From contig OX387182.1 in NCBI GenBank assembly GCA_947561395.2, forward strand, positions 39,301,949 to 39,365,948: a stretch of DNA of 64,000 nucleotides. The letters are read 5' to 3'. Origin of the DNA: Buxus sempervirens. Lineage: Eukaryota; Streptophyta; Magnoliopsida; Buxales; Buxaceae. Within the stretch, counting starts at the first letter, position 1; each line of letters opens with the position of its first letter. Below are positions 12,548-25,200 of the stretch, in pieces. The position numbers were made by a program, and so were the translations under genes. A model generated the notes under the pieces. It did not search any database. It saw only the letters and a list, made by a program, of their open reading frames with translations, and was not told the origin of the DNA.

Positions 12548-12679
12548 ATGGTTTGAGCTGTTAAAAAACAGCGACAAAAGTAAGCTGAACTGTGATTTGT
12601 AGAACTACCAAATGTCATTTTAGAAAGCTCAAAATCAAGTTAATGTTTACAACGTACACAGAAAAATTACAGATAATTT

Positions 12680-12699
12680 GGGGGGGGGGGGGGGGGGGG
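12680..12699 (+). repeat. Run of 20 G
   Basis: An uninterrupted guanine homopolymer lies in otherwise AT-rich intergenic DNA. Such runs are prone to length error in sequencing, so the exact count is uncertain. Confidence 0.8.
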
Positions 12700-12981
12700 A
12701 AAGAGGAGATGAAGGAATTGGAAACTATGGAGCGAAACAAACTTGTTTTTAAGTACGAATCACAGTAATAGTAATTGTGCACCAAATGCAACCATTACAA
12801 TAGTTCCATGCATAACAAATAAAGGAAAAATTTGGAAGTGTACCTTTAGGCCAAAAGAACGAAAGCCAATAATCTGTTCGTCTTTGCTCGTTGACGTACA
12901 CAATAATTTGGGTGCAAGTGAAAGCCAAGATTGTCTCTAATATTAGGAGACAACCCTAAACTGTCCTCATGCATGGACACT

Positions 12982-13127
12982 GACGAAAATGCCATAGATA
13001 GAGAAACCAGCAACTTGATCGAAGGCTTGACGAAAATGAAACCAGTGCCTTGATAGAGAAACTAGCAAGTAGCAACTTGACAAAAATGCCGTAGATAGAG
13101 AAACCAGAAACTTGATCGAAGGCTTGA
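12982..13127 (+). repeat. Direct duplication, period 97 bases
   Basis: A 49-base unit (GAYRAAAATGCCRTAGATAG, then GAGAAACCAG and onwards) at 12982-13030 recurs at 13079-13127 with few changes. The intervening DNA holds a shortened, more diverged copy. Confidence 0.6.
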
Positions 13128-13408
13128 TAAAGAACTAAACCTCGGCGTTCAAGAAAAATCGAAGGCTTTTTGGTCAGAGGAGGAGCAGCACTAACGTCAA
13201 TTGTGGGACTAAGAAGAGTAAAAGTCAGTCAGGGGAGTAAAAATCAGTTGGTGTGCAGCTGCGCCCAATCCGCATTGCCGCTCTACTCACACATCAATAA
13301 ACTGAGAGGGACAGATTGATGAGTAACTATGGAAATAATGTATAAACCGTGGGGGAAGAGGGTGTTGTCGAGAAGCGTACCTGTTGAGATGAACCGAGGA
13401 TTCAAGGG

Positions 13409-13912
13409 CTACAGGAATAGCCAAAGCTTTGCGTCACATAGATGGAAGCACTGGAGTGCTTGTCGCTTGTTTGGGCTAATGCCATCAAGGCTGGTTTGAC
13501 ATTTTATCTTCACGCCACATTCACGTGAAGAGGTGCCTGACAGTAGCCGAATGCTGGTAGCCAATTGCGGAGGGAGCTTTCTAACGATGACTCCAATATG
13601 GGGTTTCCGATGAAAATATTGAAGGTTGCAAGAAATAGAGAAAATGGGAAGAAGTGGCAGTTGCTGTACAGCCATGGTGAATGAATGAAGGCCATTTGTG
13701 CTACGTAGCAATAGGAACCTTAAATAGGGCCTAATGCCCATGACTGCCGATAGCTTGGAGAACAAGAAACGATGTGCTAATGTGGTAAATATCTGAGAAG
13801 ATGAAGGGCAATCTGGTTGGTTCAAATAGGGGGATGAAAATGAGAAAGTTCTCCCTTTTAAATACAGGTTTTTAGAAGGATAGAGCTCTTTTATTGGTAC
13901 ACCGGGTCCCAC
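13409..13912 (-). CDS. Doubtful ORF, 167 residues, hypothetical
   Basis: I do not recognise this ORF. It has 167 codons on the minus strand, with internal methionines at two later positions that could also be starts. The chain is rich in Ser, Leu, Arg and Pro without acidic clusters, a composition that would suit an organelle transit peptide. A CAACAG/GTACGC splice-donor-like site lies just past its stop (13380), so it could be a 5' exon read in another frame, or simply a chance ORF. It lies 2.3 kb upstream of TAP46 and is transcribed away from it. Confidence 0.2.
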   Translation of the reverse strand: MGPGVPIKELYPSKNLYLKGRTFSFSSPYLNQPDCPSSSQIFTTLAHRFLFSKLSAVMGIRPYLRFLLLRSTNGLHSFTMAVQQLPLLPIFSISCNLQYFHRKPHIGVIVRKLPPQLATSIRLLSGTSSRECGVKIKCQTSLDGISPNKRQALQCFHLCDAKLWLFL

Positions 13913-15100
13913 ATGTCAAGATGTAAAATTATAATTCATTTAACGTCTTCGTTATTCTAGGTTGACATACCATGACTCGTCAGTGGCTGCTGACGATTCC
14001 CATGCCTGTGTAAATCACGCCTTAAGGACCGCCAGGAAACCCACCTAAGTGGACTTTCACCCACGACGGAGATCTCCACTTTAATATGCCATATCAGTTT
14101 CATATTTAATAAATCATGCTTTATTTAATTATTAATTTTGATGAGTGACAGATAACCCATGATAGGCTATCTTTATTGGGTGATAGATGACCCATGACAA
14201 GTTGTCTCAAATATTCCATGACAGATAATTATATAGGTGACATGTCAAGTGGATAAAAACGGTCATCTACAAGATGCATATTAATATTATTGCTAATTTT
14301 TATATTACCCCAAAAGTGAAATATAATAAATTATTTTCTGTGTAATTACCAAATATTTAGTTTACTCCAATATCTCAATTAAGTACTGCGTAGAAGGTAA
14401 ACCAAAATCAAATAAAATTAAATAAGAGTTAGAATAATTCATTAAAGAAAATCAAAATTAAACAAAAACTAAATTGTGAGATAGTGAATATAATTATTAT
14501 GGAATTGTAATTACTTATTTATGATAATAGATTTGCTTATTTCATTAATAACATGTATATTATAGATGAATAGAAATTGGCATATACGGAATGGTGGTGG
14601 TGAAGGTTGTAGGAATAACAATTATTTTGATTAATATGTTTATAAGTTTGAATCATGTAAATAATTTATTAAGATCATTCATATTTTGTTAGTATCATTT
14701 AAAATATAAAATGTATGTCAATTAGACATAACAATCTCGCCGTGTTTTAGAATGAAAAAACAAGAATCAAATATTTACAATAAAATTACATTGTGAAACT
14801 ATGTGTACAAATGCAGCCTAAATGAGTTCTAACAACAAAATTTTGTAAAATCAAAGATGGTTACATGGATGGGCAATACATTGGCACGGGGTTAGGTTCA
14901 GACCGGCAAACGTTAGGATAGCCAACCAAATCCACCAATATAAAGTTGAGTTTGTACCGGTTGAACCAGATTTTGCCAACACAACTTGTATGTTTAAAGT
15001 CGATTTTCTTGGACAAAGCCATGACTTGGAAACGATGCTATTAAGTTACTCTTCAACCGCCTCGTAAGACGTTGCATTAAGCTACAATTGTTGGATCGCT
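13913..15100. other. Intergenic DNA, nothing recognised
   Basis: AT-rich sequence with short degenerate repeats around 14140-14240 (variants of GATAGATGACCCATGACA). No ORF, repeat family or RNA gene is recognised. Confidence 0.5.
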
Positions 15101-15115
15101 ACTTCAGGCCATCCG

Positions 15116-16195
15116 TTGACACAGTCACAAAGGCATCCTGCCGACTTAGGTACCGTTAGACCTAGGTACGCGGCGTACGCCTTCATCTCTCTCTCTCTCT
15201 CCCTCCCATTCCTCTTCATCTCCTTTCCCCTTTTCTCTCTCTTGCTGGCGACGAAGAAAGAGGCACCCGTCAGACCCAGGTACGCCGTTTCTCTGCCCTC
15301 CCTCATCTATCGTCTCTCCATTTCTTTCTTCCCCTCAGTATTCCGTTCGTATTTTTTTTTTTTGGGTTTCGCAAGGTTTGCTGGGCGTGCCGTGCGAAAT
15401 TCCTCGATGGCACTCAGAACATGTCATCCAAATAGGATATATTTCGATCGGCATGCGGTCTTATACCGCCGATGCCGGTCAAAATCGAGGGGTGTTCAAT
15501 CTCTGAACGGAATGTATGAGATTTTTCTGGTTTCAGTCGGTACCAGCGAAACGTCTCTCCCATACTTTCTAAGCTCGAACCCGATATTAAGGGCAGTGCT
15601 CGCAGTAGCTTTGGTACTTAAATCCAACTGTGAGTCATTTCAGATCCGAGATTCCGGTTTAAGGCTCGGTGACGGAGCTCTCATGGCGTCGGGAGTCGCA
15701 AGAGGAGGGAAAAGCCATTGGTAGTAGAAAAAAATCTTGCTGATAGGCTTGTTGCCATTATACAATTCCTGGTTTTTGTTCGTATATATTCTGTTCATTT
15801 TAATTATCTCTCGTGTTTGTTCCGGTGATTTCCAGTCTACCTTTTGTCCGGAACAAAGCTTTCTTCTGATTAGGCATCTTTGCTAGCCTTCTTCGTCGAA
15901 GAAACAAACTGCCCGAGCTTTCTAATCGGGACGGCGTGTTAATGCTTACGTGTCGGTCCACAAAACACCCCGTCTCGTTTAATATATGTATATGAGATTC
16001 TCTCGTGTTGAGTGTCGCCTTCGTCAGTATTCGGAGCTTTTGATTTCGATCAGATACGATCGAGAATTGGGTCTTCTAATTTTGTTTTCTGTTAAGAAGC
16101 ATACTGTTTGTTTGTTTGAATCCTCACGACCGATTTTCACTGATTTCTAGGGTTTCTTTCTCTTTGCATCTCTGTGAATTTTGATTACTATAGTC
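15116..16195 (+). promoter_or_regulatory. Promoter and 5' leader region of TAP46
   Basis: The kilobase before the TAP46 start is less AT-rich than its surroundings. A CT-rich tract spans about 15183-15243. Two near-copies of GTYAGACCYAGGTACGC lie at 15155 and 15269, 114 bases apart. An ACGTGTC word (ABRE/G-box-like core) lies near 15949, and an AATATATGTATAT stretch at 15981-15993 is the best TATA candidate. From there to the start codon at 16196 there is no ATG other than the one inside the TATA-like stretch. The 202-codon ORF at 15116-15724 overlaps this region and looks like chance. Confidence 0.4.
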
Positions 16196-16291
16196 ATGGG
16201 ACAGTCGAAGATTGAGGAGATGTCCCTCCCAACCTTATTCGAAGAAGCACGTAAGATCCATTCTATGGCGGTAGAATCTGGTGTATCACAA
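16196..16291 (+). CDS. TAP46: TAP46 exon 1 (residues 1-32)
   Basis: It starts at ATGGGACAG, the first in-frame ATG of the conserved N-terminus, and ends CACAA/GTAAGT. It encodes the [13 protein letters not shown] helix typical of the family. Phase 0 intron of 85 bases follows. Confidence 0.93.
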
Positions 16292-19200
16292 GTAAGTTCA
16301 TCCTATTTTAGATGTTTTAGTCGTAAAATCTCAATAGTTCTCCATTAATTTTGCTACTTTTCTACTGTAATTTCAGGAGATTTTGAGGAAGGGATGCGCA
16401 GCTTTACAGCAGTGTGAGGACATGATAAGCAAACTGGGGTTGTTCTCGTCTAACGAGACTAAAGATGATATTAGCACGATTAATTTGAAGTACATGCTGG
16501 TAATGTTCTTATACGGTTGGCAGTGTTTAAATTTTGAAGTTTTTGCTGTCTCTTTGATTAATAACTGGTTTTTGATCCTTAATTTTCCCTGTTGTACGGA
16601 AAATTAGTTTGTTCTGTTTAGAAACCATTCATCTGGTTTGTGCTCGACATAATGTATTGAATTGTTTTTTTCTTGCATGATTGCTTGACTGTGAAATTTA
16701 AATTTTTAAATTTTTTAAAAGGATAATCTGCATAAGTTGCTTCTAGTTGCAGAATCATTCTGTTTTGTTTTGTGGACCCTGCATCTGTTAAACCCCTCAA
16801 AAGCTGTAACTTAAACAAAGATGTTTGTTTTGGGAACATTTTAAATTAGGCAATTAGTATTAATATTCATATCATAGACTGGAAGGAAAAAATGAAAAAT
16901 TAAAAAGAAAGAACAAAAATGTAGTGTAGCAACACTATAGGTGATATTTATCTTAGGATGCTGGAGAATTTATTTTGCAAAAATTTAAATTTTATATTGT
17001 TTCTATGCTATTAGGTTGGAATTCGGCATTTTTTAATATGCATAGCATAAATAGGGACAAATCATAAGTATGATGTGTACTAAATCTGGGGATGGCAACA
17101 AACATGTTTGGCTCGTCTTTGAACATGGTTTATAGAATGTTCATGGAATTATCAATTCGAACCAGTCTAAGTATTGTTCTCTGGGTGTTTTTATGTTATA
17201 AATGTGTCAATTGAGAGCAAAAGAAAATTAATCAAAGAAATTCTAAATAAGGTAAGATTGGTTGGTGTTTTGTGTTATAAAGCAGTCATTCCAACTGACC
17301 CTGCGTATTTAACTAAATGTGTCAATGTCCTGATATCACATGATATGTCAAATTAACCCTTTGTAAAATCAGGGGGCGAAATTCATAAATAATTGTTCTT
17401 TCGCTTCTTTTTTGTTTTTAGTTTTTTTGTTTCTCTACTATTTTTTTTAGAAAGAACTTAATATTAGGATAGAAATCTACTTAGATTTATTGAATTTTGA
17501 TGTACATAAGGAAATGCTAGAGTTTTATGTACAAGGATAGAAAGTTTTGAAGCAGCTTTAGGAAAGGGAGAGAACGAGTATTTTTGGGAGGTATTAGATG
17601 AGAAAAGAGTTGGAAAATAGGAAACATAGAGCAATTATATAGGAATTAGTGGCATCAATTTTATTTGCATGTAATACTGGAATGGAGGAAAACATAAGAG
17701 CGCTTCACTTAATTGCCATTAGGGTTGGTTTATAAAATGAAATGTTGTAGATCAAAAATGCTATGAATATTGGTTTCATATGTTGGATCTTATTTGGGGA
17801 TTCTTACTTATGTATGTACTTCTAGTTGACCCAACCTCATATTACTAAATTTAAGCCTAAAGAAATTGCTATTTTGGCCAAATTTCGATTGGTTATTTTA
17901 ACAATCGAAATTTATTAAAGAGATATAACAATGCGGCTTTTGCTGTTTAAAAGTTATTCATCTTACCTATCCATAAGGTAGAAAAAGTCATCTTTGAAGT
18001 CCTGTTCTTTTACAAAAAAGGTGAATACTAGTAAAAATTAGAGCTCACCAGTCACCAATGTCTAACTTTGTCCTGGAAATATCTTCTTGAGGTCATATTG
18101 TTTTTGTTTATGAGCCTCAGATGCTACATACTGTACTTTCTGCAATACAGAACTTTTGATTTCAAGGCCTTTATTGATCCTGGAAAACCATTGATTTAAT
18201 TTGTGGAGAGGTGTGCTGGATTCTCGACTAAGATGTAGTTTGGCAATGAGAAGATAGGTTGGTAAGCTTGAAGCATTGAACTATGGCTCATATGGATCTC
18301 AGGATAAGGTGTTTTGATGGAATGCCATGCATGATTTGACACTGTGATCCAACATATCAGCGGTATTGATACAACTTGCTAGCCTGGGTCTGTAGGGTTG
18401 AACAAGACCAGAAAATCTTGGTTCCATAGTTTATTTATGTATTTTGCCTTAAAATAGAAGCCTTTGTTTTAGCTACAAGAAAAGATAACAAAAAAGATGA
18501 AGAGCCCACATCTCTTTCTCCCCCTTTTTTGTTCTCTTTTCCCTACCCTCTTTTTCTCTTGCTCCTCTCTCTCATTTCTCCCTCTCCTATTTCTTCCTTT
18601 TTCTCCCTTATTGTGGTATACCTTATTTCTCTTTTCCTTTATAAATATTTTCAAAAAATCAGAGAAGTGGTATATGTCCTGATTGGCTGGTATGTTATTT
18701 TCTTACTTTTTATTTTTCATATCAACAGACCTGTACTTGATGAACACTTTAAATCATGATGTCATATAAATAAAAGGGATTGTGCTTTATATGTTAATTT
18801 TGTTAAAGATTATAGATAGATGATGCTGGTGTTACATTGTTGAGAACTATAAATGTGTTTCGGATGTAATATGGTATTTAAAACAATTTTGGAATTTATA
18901 ATGAGCAAGTAGTTGATCTGATTTGACATTTGCCTTTGCTGTGCAAAATTAATTAATCCCTTGCTTGTCGAATGAATTGTGTGCAAATGTTGGAATACTA
19001 TGGGATGTGGATGAAGTTTCCTTCTTTATTGGAACTGGTGGCAAATGTCTTCACATTATCGGAGAAGGAAGCTAATATGCTTCTGAACATGAGGTCCTAC
19101 TTTCGAAGAATAAGACGTGCACATTTCATTGAATGGGGGGTTGGTTTTGTAGTTATTATTCTCTTGAAATGATAACGGTTGCTTGTGAGGGTTAAGTCGA

Positions 19201-22200
19201 GATTGGTGGAGTAATTTGGATGATGGGATTACTGCATAGAATGATTGATGTGAATACCTTAAGAAACCTATGGTTGGTTAAATATAATATGGGATAAGTT
19301 ATTCAAATTCTTAATTGTAATAGAAATCTTGCTAAATCAAACTATGGAGGTGTTAATGAATAGCACGCTGACCAGCTTGGTCATAGAAGATAAAACTAAT
19401 GTCAAAAGATTGCACATCTGTGTTGAGCGTTCATCTAATGATATTGTATAGAACTAGGTAAGGATCTTAAGTTGGGAGAGACCTCATTGATTGGAAGTAG
19501 GTGAGACACAGTTTAGGATGGGGAAGGGTTTGAAGAATTCTTATAATAATCAAATTTGAATGTTTTACCATTAAATGCAGTAACATGCGGTAATTCTTGC
19601 AGAGATGTTGTCCATCATAAGCATCAGAACAGTGGACCAAGACCCATTTTAATTCATAATGGGCTGAGTCGATTGGGTAGTTTCAACTTTTGAGAAACAA
19701 TCACTCTTTTATTAATTTTTGTAGGCGTCATGGCTGGTGTCTTTTTTAGAGTATGTGGTCTAGGAGACGATATAATCTATTGATGTCTAATTGACTATAT
19801 CCTGTTTATGGTCATCCCAGGGTCCACAATAACAGGTTGAAATATGCCAACCTTTATATGGCCCATAAAAGAGACAAAGTTGCTATTGCTGTCTTATTGA
19901 AGACATTTTTTGCAAAAAAATTAGCGATATATGTTATAGGCTTATAGCCAATATGTTTATTATAGTGTTCTAGATCAATGAGGCTATCTACGAAGGCTGG
20001 AGGAAAGCTATCATTTCCTCCGTTTGAAGGTGTTGGATAATGTTTGCTTGGTCCAGAACTTTGAAATGGATTGTGGGTAGTAGGTTTTTCTGGTATGATG
20101 GGGTGTTTACTTCTGGCCCATTTGAATTTCTTGGTATCTGCTACAAAGTAAGACTGGTTTTTGGTGGTTCAAGTGGGGCATTGTTAAAGAATGGTCTAGA
20201 CACAATCATCCAACTGGGTGAGGCCACGGAGTTCCCTTTACTGTTTTGAGCAACACCAGATAATAGTTCTAGGAAGGATTATGTCATTTAGGAATCATTG
20301 TTAATGAACAACCTAATGTCAATTGATATTTTGTTTTCTTAGGCACTTTTAAGACATTTTTATGACATTCAATGTGAGGTCTTTCCTTGGGACTTGCAAA
20401 ATCAGTTACCAATTTCAAGACTGGAGTTATAATAGTTTGACTGCTCGGGTGAGGCTGACATTTGTGTTAAGAACTTGCGGGGAAACAAAGACGATGTTGG
20501 GCTGCACTTTTGAATCATGGGATTGTATGGGCTTTAGATACTTATCAAAGAACAATGCTTGGGATATGTGTTCTATTAATGGAGCATGTAGCAATGTTTA
20601 TGATGTGAAAATTTTTCCCAATCAGACTTGATCGTTTGGAAGTTCTTTTATTCAACCCCACAATCCTTGGCTAGTATCCTTCGATTCGACCTAACTCAAT
20701 GCTGTAAATGATGCCTACAGACGCTATTAAGTCTATTACATTTTTGCATGTAGTTGTTTAATGTCCATTTTTTTTGGGATTTTCATACAGGGTGGAGGTA
20801 GCTGTTATTTCTTGTACTAGTGTTTGATCTCCTTGTATGACTAGTGTGATTACTGCATATGAAATAAACCATTATAATATGTAGAGGCCTATTCTCGTAT
20901 ATATCAAAGGTATGGGATTGAAGTTGGGGGAGTTATTGAATGGATGTGACTTAAAATGGGACGTTTTCAAGTAGTCTCTATGTGATTTTGTTTTAAAACC
21001 AAGGACAATAGTAGGATCTTTTGTATGTGAGAAACTGTCAGTAAGTTATGCAGTTCTATGGAGGCTAGGGGTGTGGATGTTTGGGAAAGTCGTGAGAGTT
21101 AACAAATCTTGAGTGGTTCTTGCAACGCAAAGAGAGCATGATAAGAGAAAATTTAGCAGTATTTTATTATCAGAAGTGAAAATGTCAAGCTTGCATGTCG
21201 AAGGACTAGGGTTGTCTATAAAAAAAAGAGCATAAAGATCAATGCTTGAGATCAGAGTCTCACAATTTTATCATTTGGATGGCAAAGAGAGTAATTGGGT
21301 CAAGTATTATCAGTCGATTTTGGGGGATTTGAGATGAAAGGTGGGAGTTTTCGCCCGTAATTTGTTTTTTGTGGGTGGGATTTGGTCATTTATGACATTT
21401 ATGTTGTTGTTTAAATTGTTAAAAAGGGAAGCTTGCAATCTTTATGTACAGGATTGGTCTGTATAGGCTGATAATGCGGTGTGCACAGTATAAGTAGAGT
21501 TGAAATAAGTGTATACCTTGAGCGGAATAAGAGGGATTGTGTGGATGTGATTCCATTGCACGCTTGTGTTGACTTCAGAGTTCAATGTGATACAATATCT
21601 ACATGAAAACATGAGGGAGGATTGCAGAAGTATAGGAGACTATTAATAAGCATGAACTTGTGGATTAAAACGTTAGGGATGCTGGATACCATGGTTTCAA
21701 ATATAAGAAACCACCTTTGTGTTATAGATTAGATAGATTTTAGCATATTCTTACTAGGATTTTAACTACAGATCCATAATACAAAGTGAGCCATCTTGTT
21801 TTGTATCTAATTATTCACCCCTTGCGCTTTCAACTTAAGAAATTGGGAAGTGTCTTTATTTCATCTTGAGATTGTGATTATCTTACCCATCATTTCTGGC
21901 ATTGTTTATGGAATGGTGGTAGGGGAGAGAGTGAATGAGAGATCTAGGTGGGACGGATTTTGGTTTATGAGATCTTTTATGCTAAGTCAAGACACAATGG
22001 GGAACATAAAATGGTGCTTTTTGGGTGTTTTTGGAGACAAAGTGAACTCTTGAAAGGCATTGAGGAGTTGAATAGGTTGAAGGAAACTAGAGTTCTAGGT
22101 AATTGTGTGTTTTTGTTTGGGAGAGAATCTTTTTCTAATTATTTTTTATCACTCCAAGAGATAGACCATTTTTTGTTCCCCATTCTTAAAGCACTAGGAC

Positions 22201-25200
22201 CCAGTGTATTTGTGATAGTTTCTTTTAGGACTGTTGGGAGACAATGAGGTCATGGGGGATTTTGACATTGGAGTGATCAACAATGCCAACCATGAATTTT
22301 TTTTTGTATTGATCACAAAGAAACGTGCGAGTGAAGAGGTCTACGGAGGGAGGAGGGAAGTAAAAGAGAAAGAGAGGAGGGGGGTGGGGAAGAGGATGTA
22401 GCCTAAGAATTTTAGGATGAAATTCTCAAGCTAGGATACCCGGAATTTTAGAACAGAAAACTTAAGAGGAAAAACCCAAGGGAAGGCGTCTCACCCCCTA
22501 AGCACTTGGCTTCTTACCTCAAGCTAAAACTAATGAACTTCTCCTTCTTGAACAATTGAATTTCTATGTAATCTTCTAATCATCCATTATGAAACTATTC
22601 CCCTTTTTTATAGAGGTTACAAAACTTCCTATAAAGGAATAATAGAAAATTTCTAAAGTTGAAATAGAAATGTTGCAAGTCTCTTAATGCTAAAACAAAA
22701 TATAGAAACTTTCCTAAAACTGAAATAAGAAACCATAAAAATAAGAAACTACAATTACCTTTCTAATATTGAAATAGAAAATAGAAAGTCTTTCCTAATA
22801 TTGAAATAGGAAACTGTTGGAATAGGAAACTACTGAAATAAGAAACTTTTTAGAAACGAAATCTCGAGACAACTTGTAGCTTTATTTGGTAGCTTCTAAA
22901 AATCTCCTGCATCAATTTTCTCTCCCCTTCACGAGACTTGGCTCTGACGAGTATAAGGAAATGTACTGCACATAAAGATCAGGAGCTTGATTCTGCAATT
23001 CCGTTGTAGTAATCTAGGAATAATCATACACCTGATGCCCTTTCCACTTTACTAGAAACTTCTGATAACCAACTTTATGAGTGGCAACAATTTGATGATC
23101 CAAAATATCTTCAATTTCTTCCTTTTGTTGCTGAACAACTGGAACTTGTGGATGTGTTGTGCTTGTTGAACTACCATCATCTCCATGGTAATGTGTAAGG
23201 TCCGTCACATTAAATATTGGGCTGATCTGCATATCATGAGGTAGCTCTAACTAGTAGGCATTTGAACCTAACTTCTTCAATATTTTATAAGGCCCTGCAC
23301 GTTTAGAGTGCAACTTGTGCAATGTTCCTCTTGGAAATCTTTTTGGCCTCAAGTGGATCATCACCATGTCTCCAACCTTAAAGTCTGCCTCCCGCCTGTG
23401 AACATCCACGTGCTGCTTGTAGACTTCATTACTCCATGTAAGCTTCTTCCTTACGTCATCATGTATGGATTGCATGAGTCGTAAGAAGTCCTTCCCACTC
23501 TCGTTAACTCTGGTGTTGATTGGCAAAGGCACCAACTCTACGGGTGCTCGCAGTTTGCTACTTGTAACAATTTCAAATAGTGTCATGCCAATGGTTTGAT
23601 TAACAGAGTTGTAAGTGAACTTTGCTTGTGGCAGAAATAAATCCCATACAAGCTTATGATCTGTTATAAGGCAACGCAATAAGTTGCCAAGACTTCGATT
23701 AACTACCTCTGTTTGATCGTCACTTTGTGGATGAAAGCATTGGAAAATTGCAGCTTTGTTCCAGTCTTTGCCCATAAGATTTTCCAAAATAGCTCACAAA
23801 CTTCATGTCTCGATCTGAAAATATAATCTTTGGAAGCCCATGTAACCTTGCTACCTCCTTAAAGAATAGTAGCGCCATATTATAGGCATCATTTGTACAT
23901 GAACATGGTATGAAATGCACCATTTTCGAAAATCGATCCACCACTACATAAATGGAACCATGCCCCTGCACTATCTTCAGTAGACCTAGCACAAATTCCA
24001 TACTAAGGTCTTCCCAAGATCGTTCTAGAATTGGCAATGGCATGTAAAGGCCTGTACTTTGCTGCTATCGTTCAGTATATTGGCATGTTTGGCAATGCTT
24101 CACGACCTTAAACACGTCTTTCTTCAAACTTGGCCAATAAAAACGATCTTCTACAAGGCTAGTAGACTTGTCTCTACCAAAATGGCTTGCTAATCCCCTT
24201 GAATGAAGTTCTGTGATAACATGCTGCAGTAGAGATGAATTTGGTAGACACAATCTATTTTTGGAAAAATAAGTATGTCCACAATAGTATAAAAAGATGG
24301 CTGCACTGCTGTACCACTCTTAAAATCCCTATAAATGCCTCCAAAGTCCTTGTTACAAATACTTGACAATATCAAAACTTGTGACACTGGCAGCTAAGGT
24401 ACTGAGCAAATGGCTTCTTCAGCTTAAGGTGTCGGCTACCTTATTCTCTTCCCCTGATTTGTGTTTAATTACAAATGTGAATTGCTACAAATAAGTCATT
24501 CATCGAGCATGCTTGGCACTCAACGTGGGTTGGATTTGAAGATGTTTCAATGCATCATGATCGGAATAGAGAACAAATTCCTTATGCATCAAATAGTGTC
24601 TCCAATGCTTCAAAATTTGAATCGGTGCATAAAATTCCAAGTCATAGGCTGAATACTTACTCCTTGTCTCATTTAGTTTCTCACTGAAATAGGCGATAGG
24701 ATGGCCCTACTGGCATAGTACACTGCCTATGCCAACTTGTGAGGCATTGCAACAACTTCAAACACTTTGGAAAAGTCTGGTAAGCGTAAGATAGGTGCTT
24801 CTGTCATCTTCTTATTGACCACCTCAAAAGCCTTCTGTGCTCCTGTACTCCACATAAAAATTCCTTTCTTCGTGCAATCTGTGATAGGGGCATGATATTA
24901 TTGAATTTGCGGATGAATCGCCTATAAAATGTTGCTAGGCCATGGAAACTTTGTGCTTCATGGATGTTGGTAGGAGTCGGCCACTCTAGGATGGCTTGCA
25001 CTTGGGAGGGATCAGCTTCAACTCCTCTTTCAGATAGAATAAACCCCAAGAATATTACTTGTGATTGTGCAAAAGTACACTTTTTCAGATTTATGAAGAA
25101 ACTTACAAATTTAAGTACCTGAAAAACTTGATTGAAATGGTCCACATGCTGTTCAAAAGAAGCACTATAGTTGAGGATATCATCAAAGTACGCAACCACG

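Larger units (their letters stand above)
10114..12650. other. Intergenic DNA, no gene recognised
   Basis: The stretch is AT-rich with scattered short ORFs on both strands, none with a recognisable domain. A minus-strand ORF at 11750-12088 encodes a phenylalanine-rich hydrophobic chain and looks like chance translation of A-rich DNA. Short dispersed repeats lie at 10921-11165. Confidence 0.5.

Noticed and set aside
15116-15724. 202-codon ORF before TAP46
   Set aside because: It overlaps the CT-rich promoter or leader of TAP46, has no recognisable domain, and its start lies in the repeated AGGTACGC region; chance is more likely.
16500-16607. Read-through of TAP46 exon 2 as a short isoform
   Set aside because: The frame stays open 35 codons past the GTAATG donor, but these residues are not conserved and the family sequence continues in exon 3; intron retention cannot be excluded.
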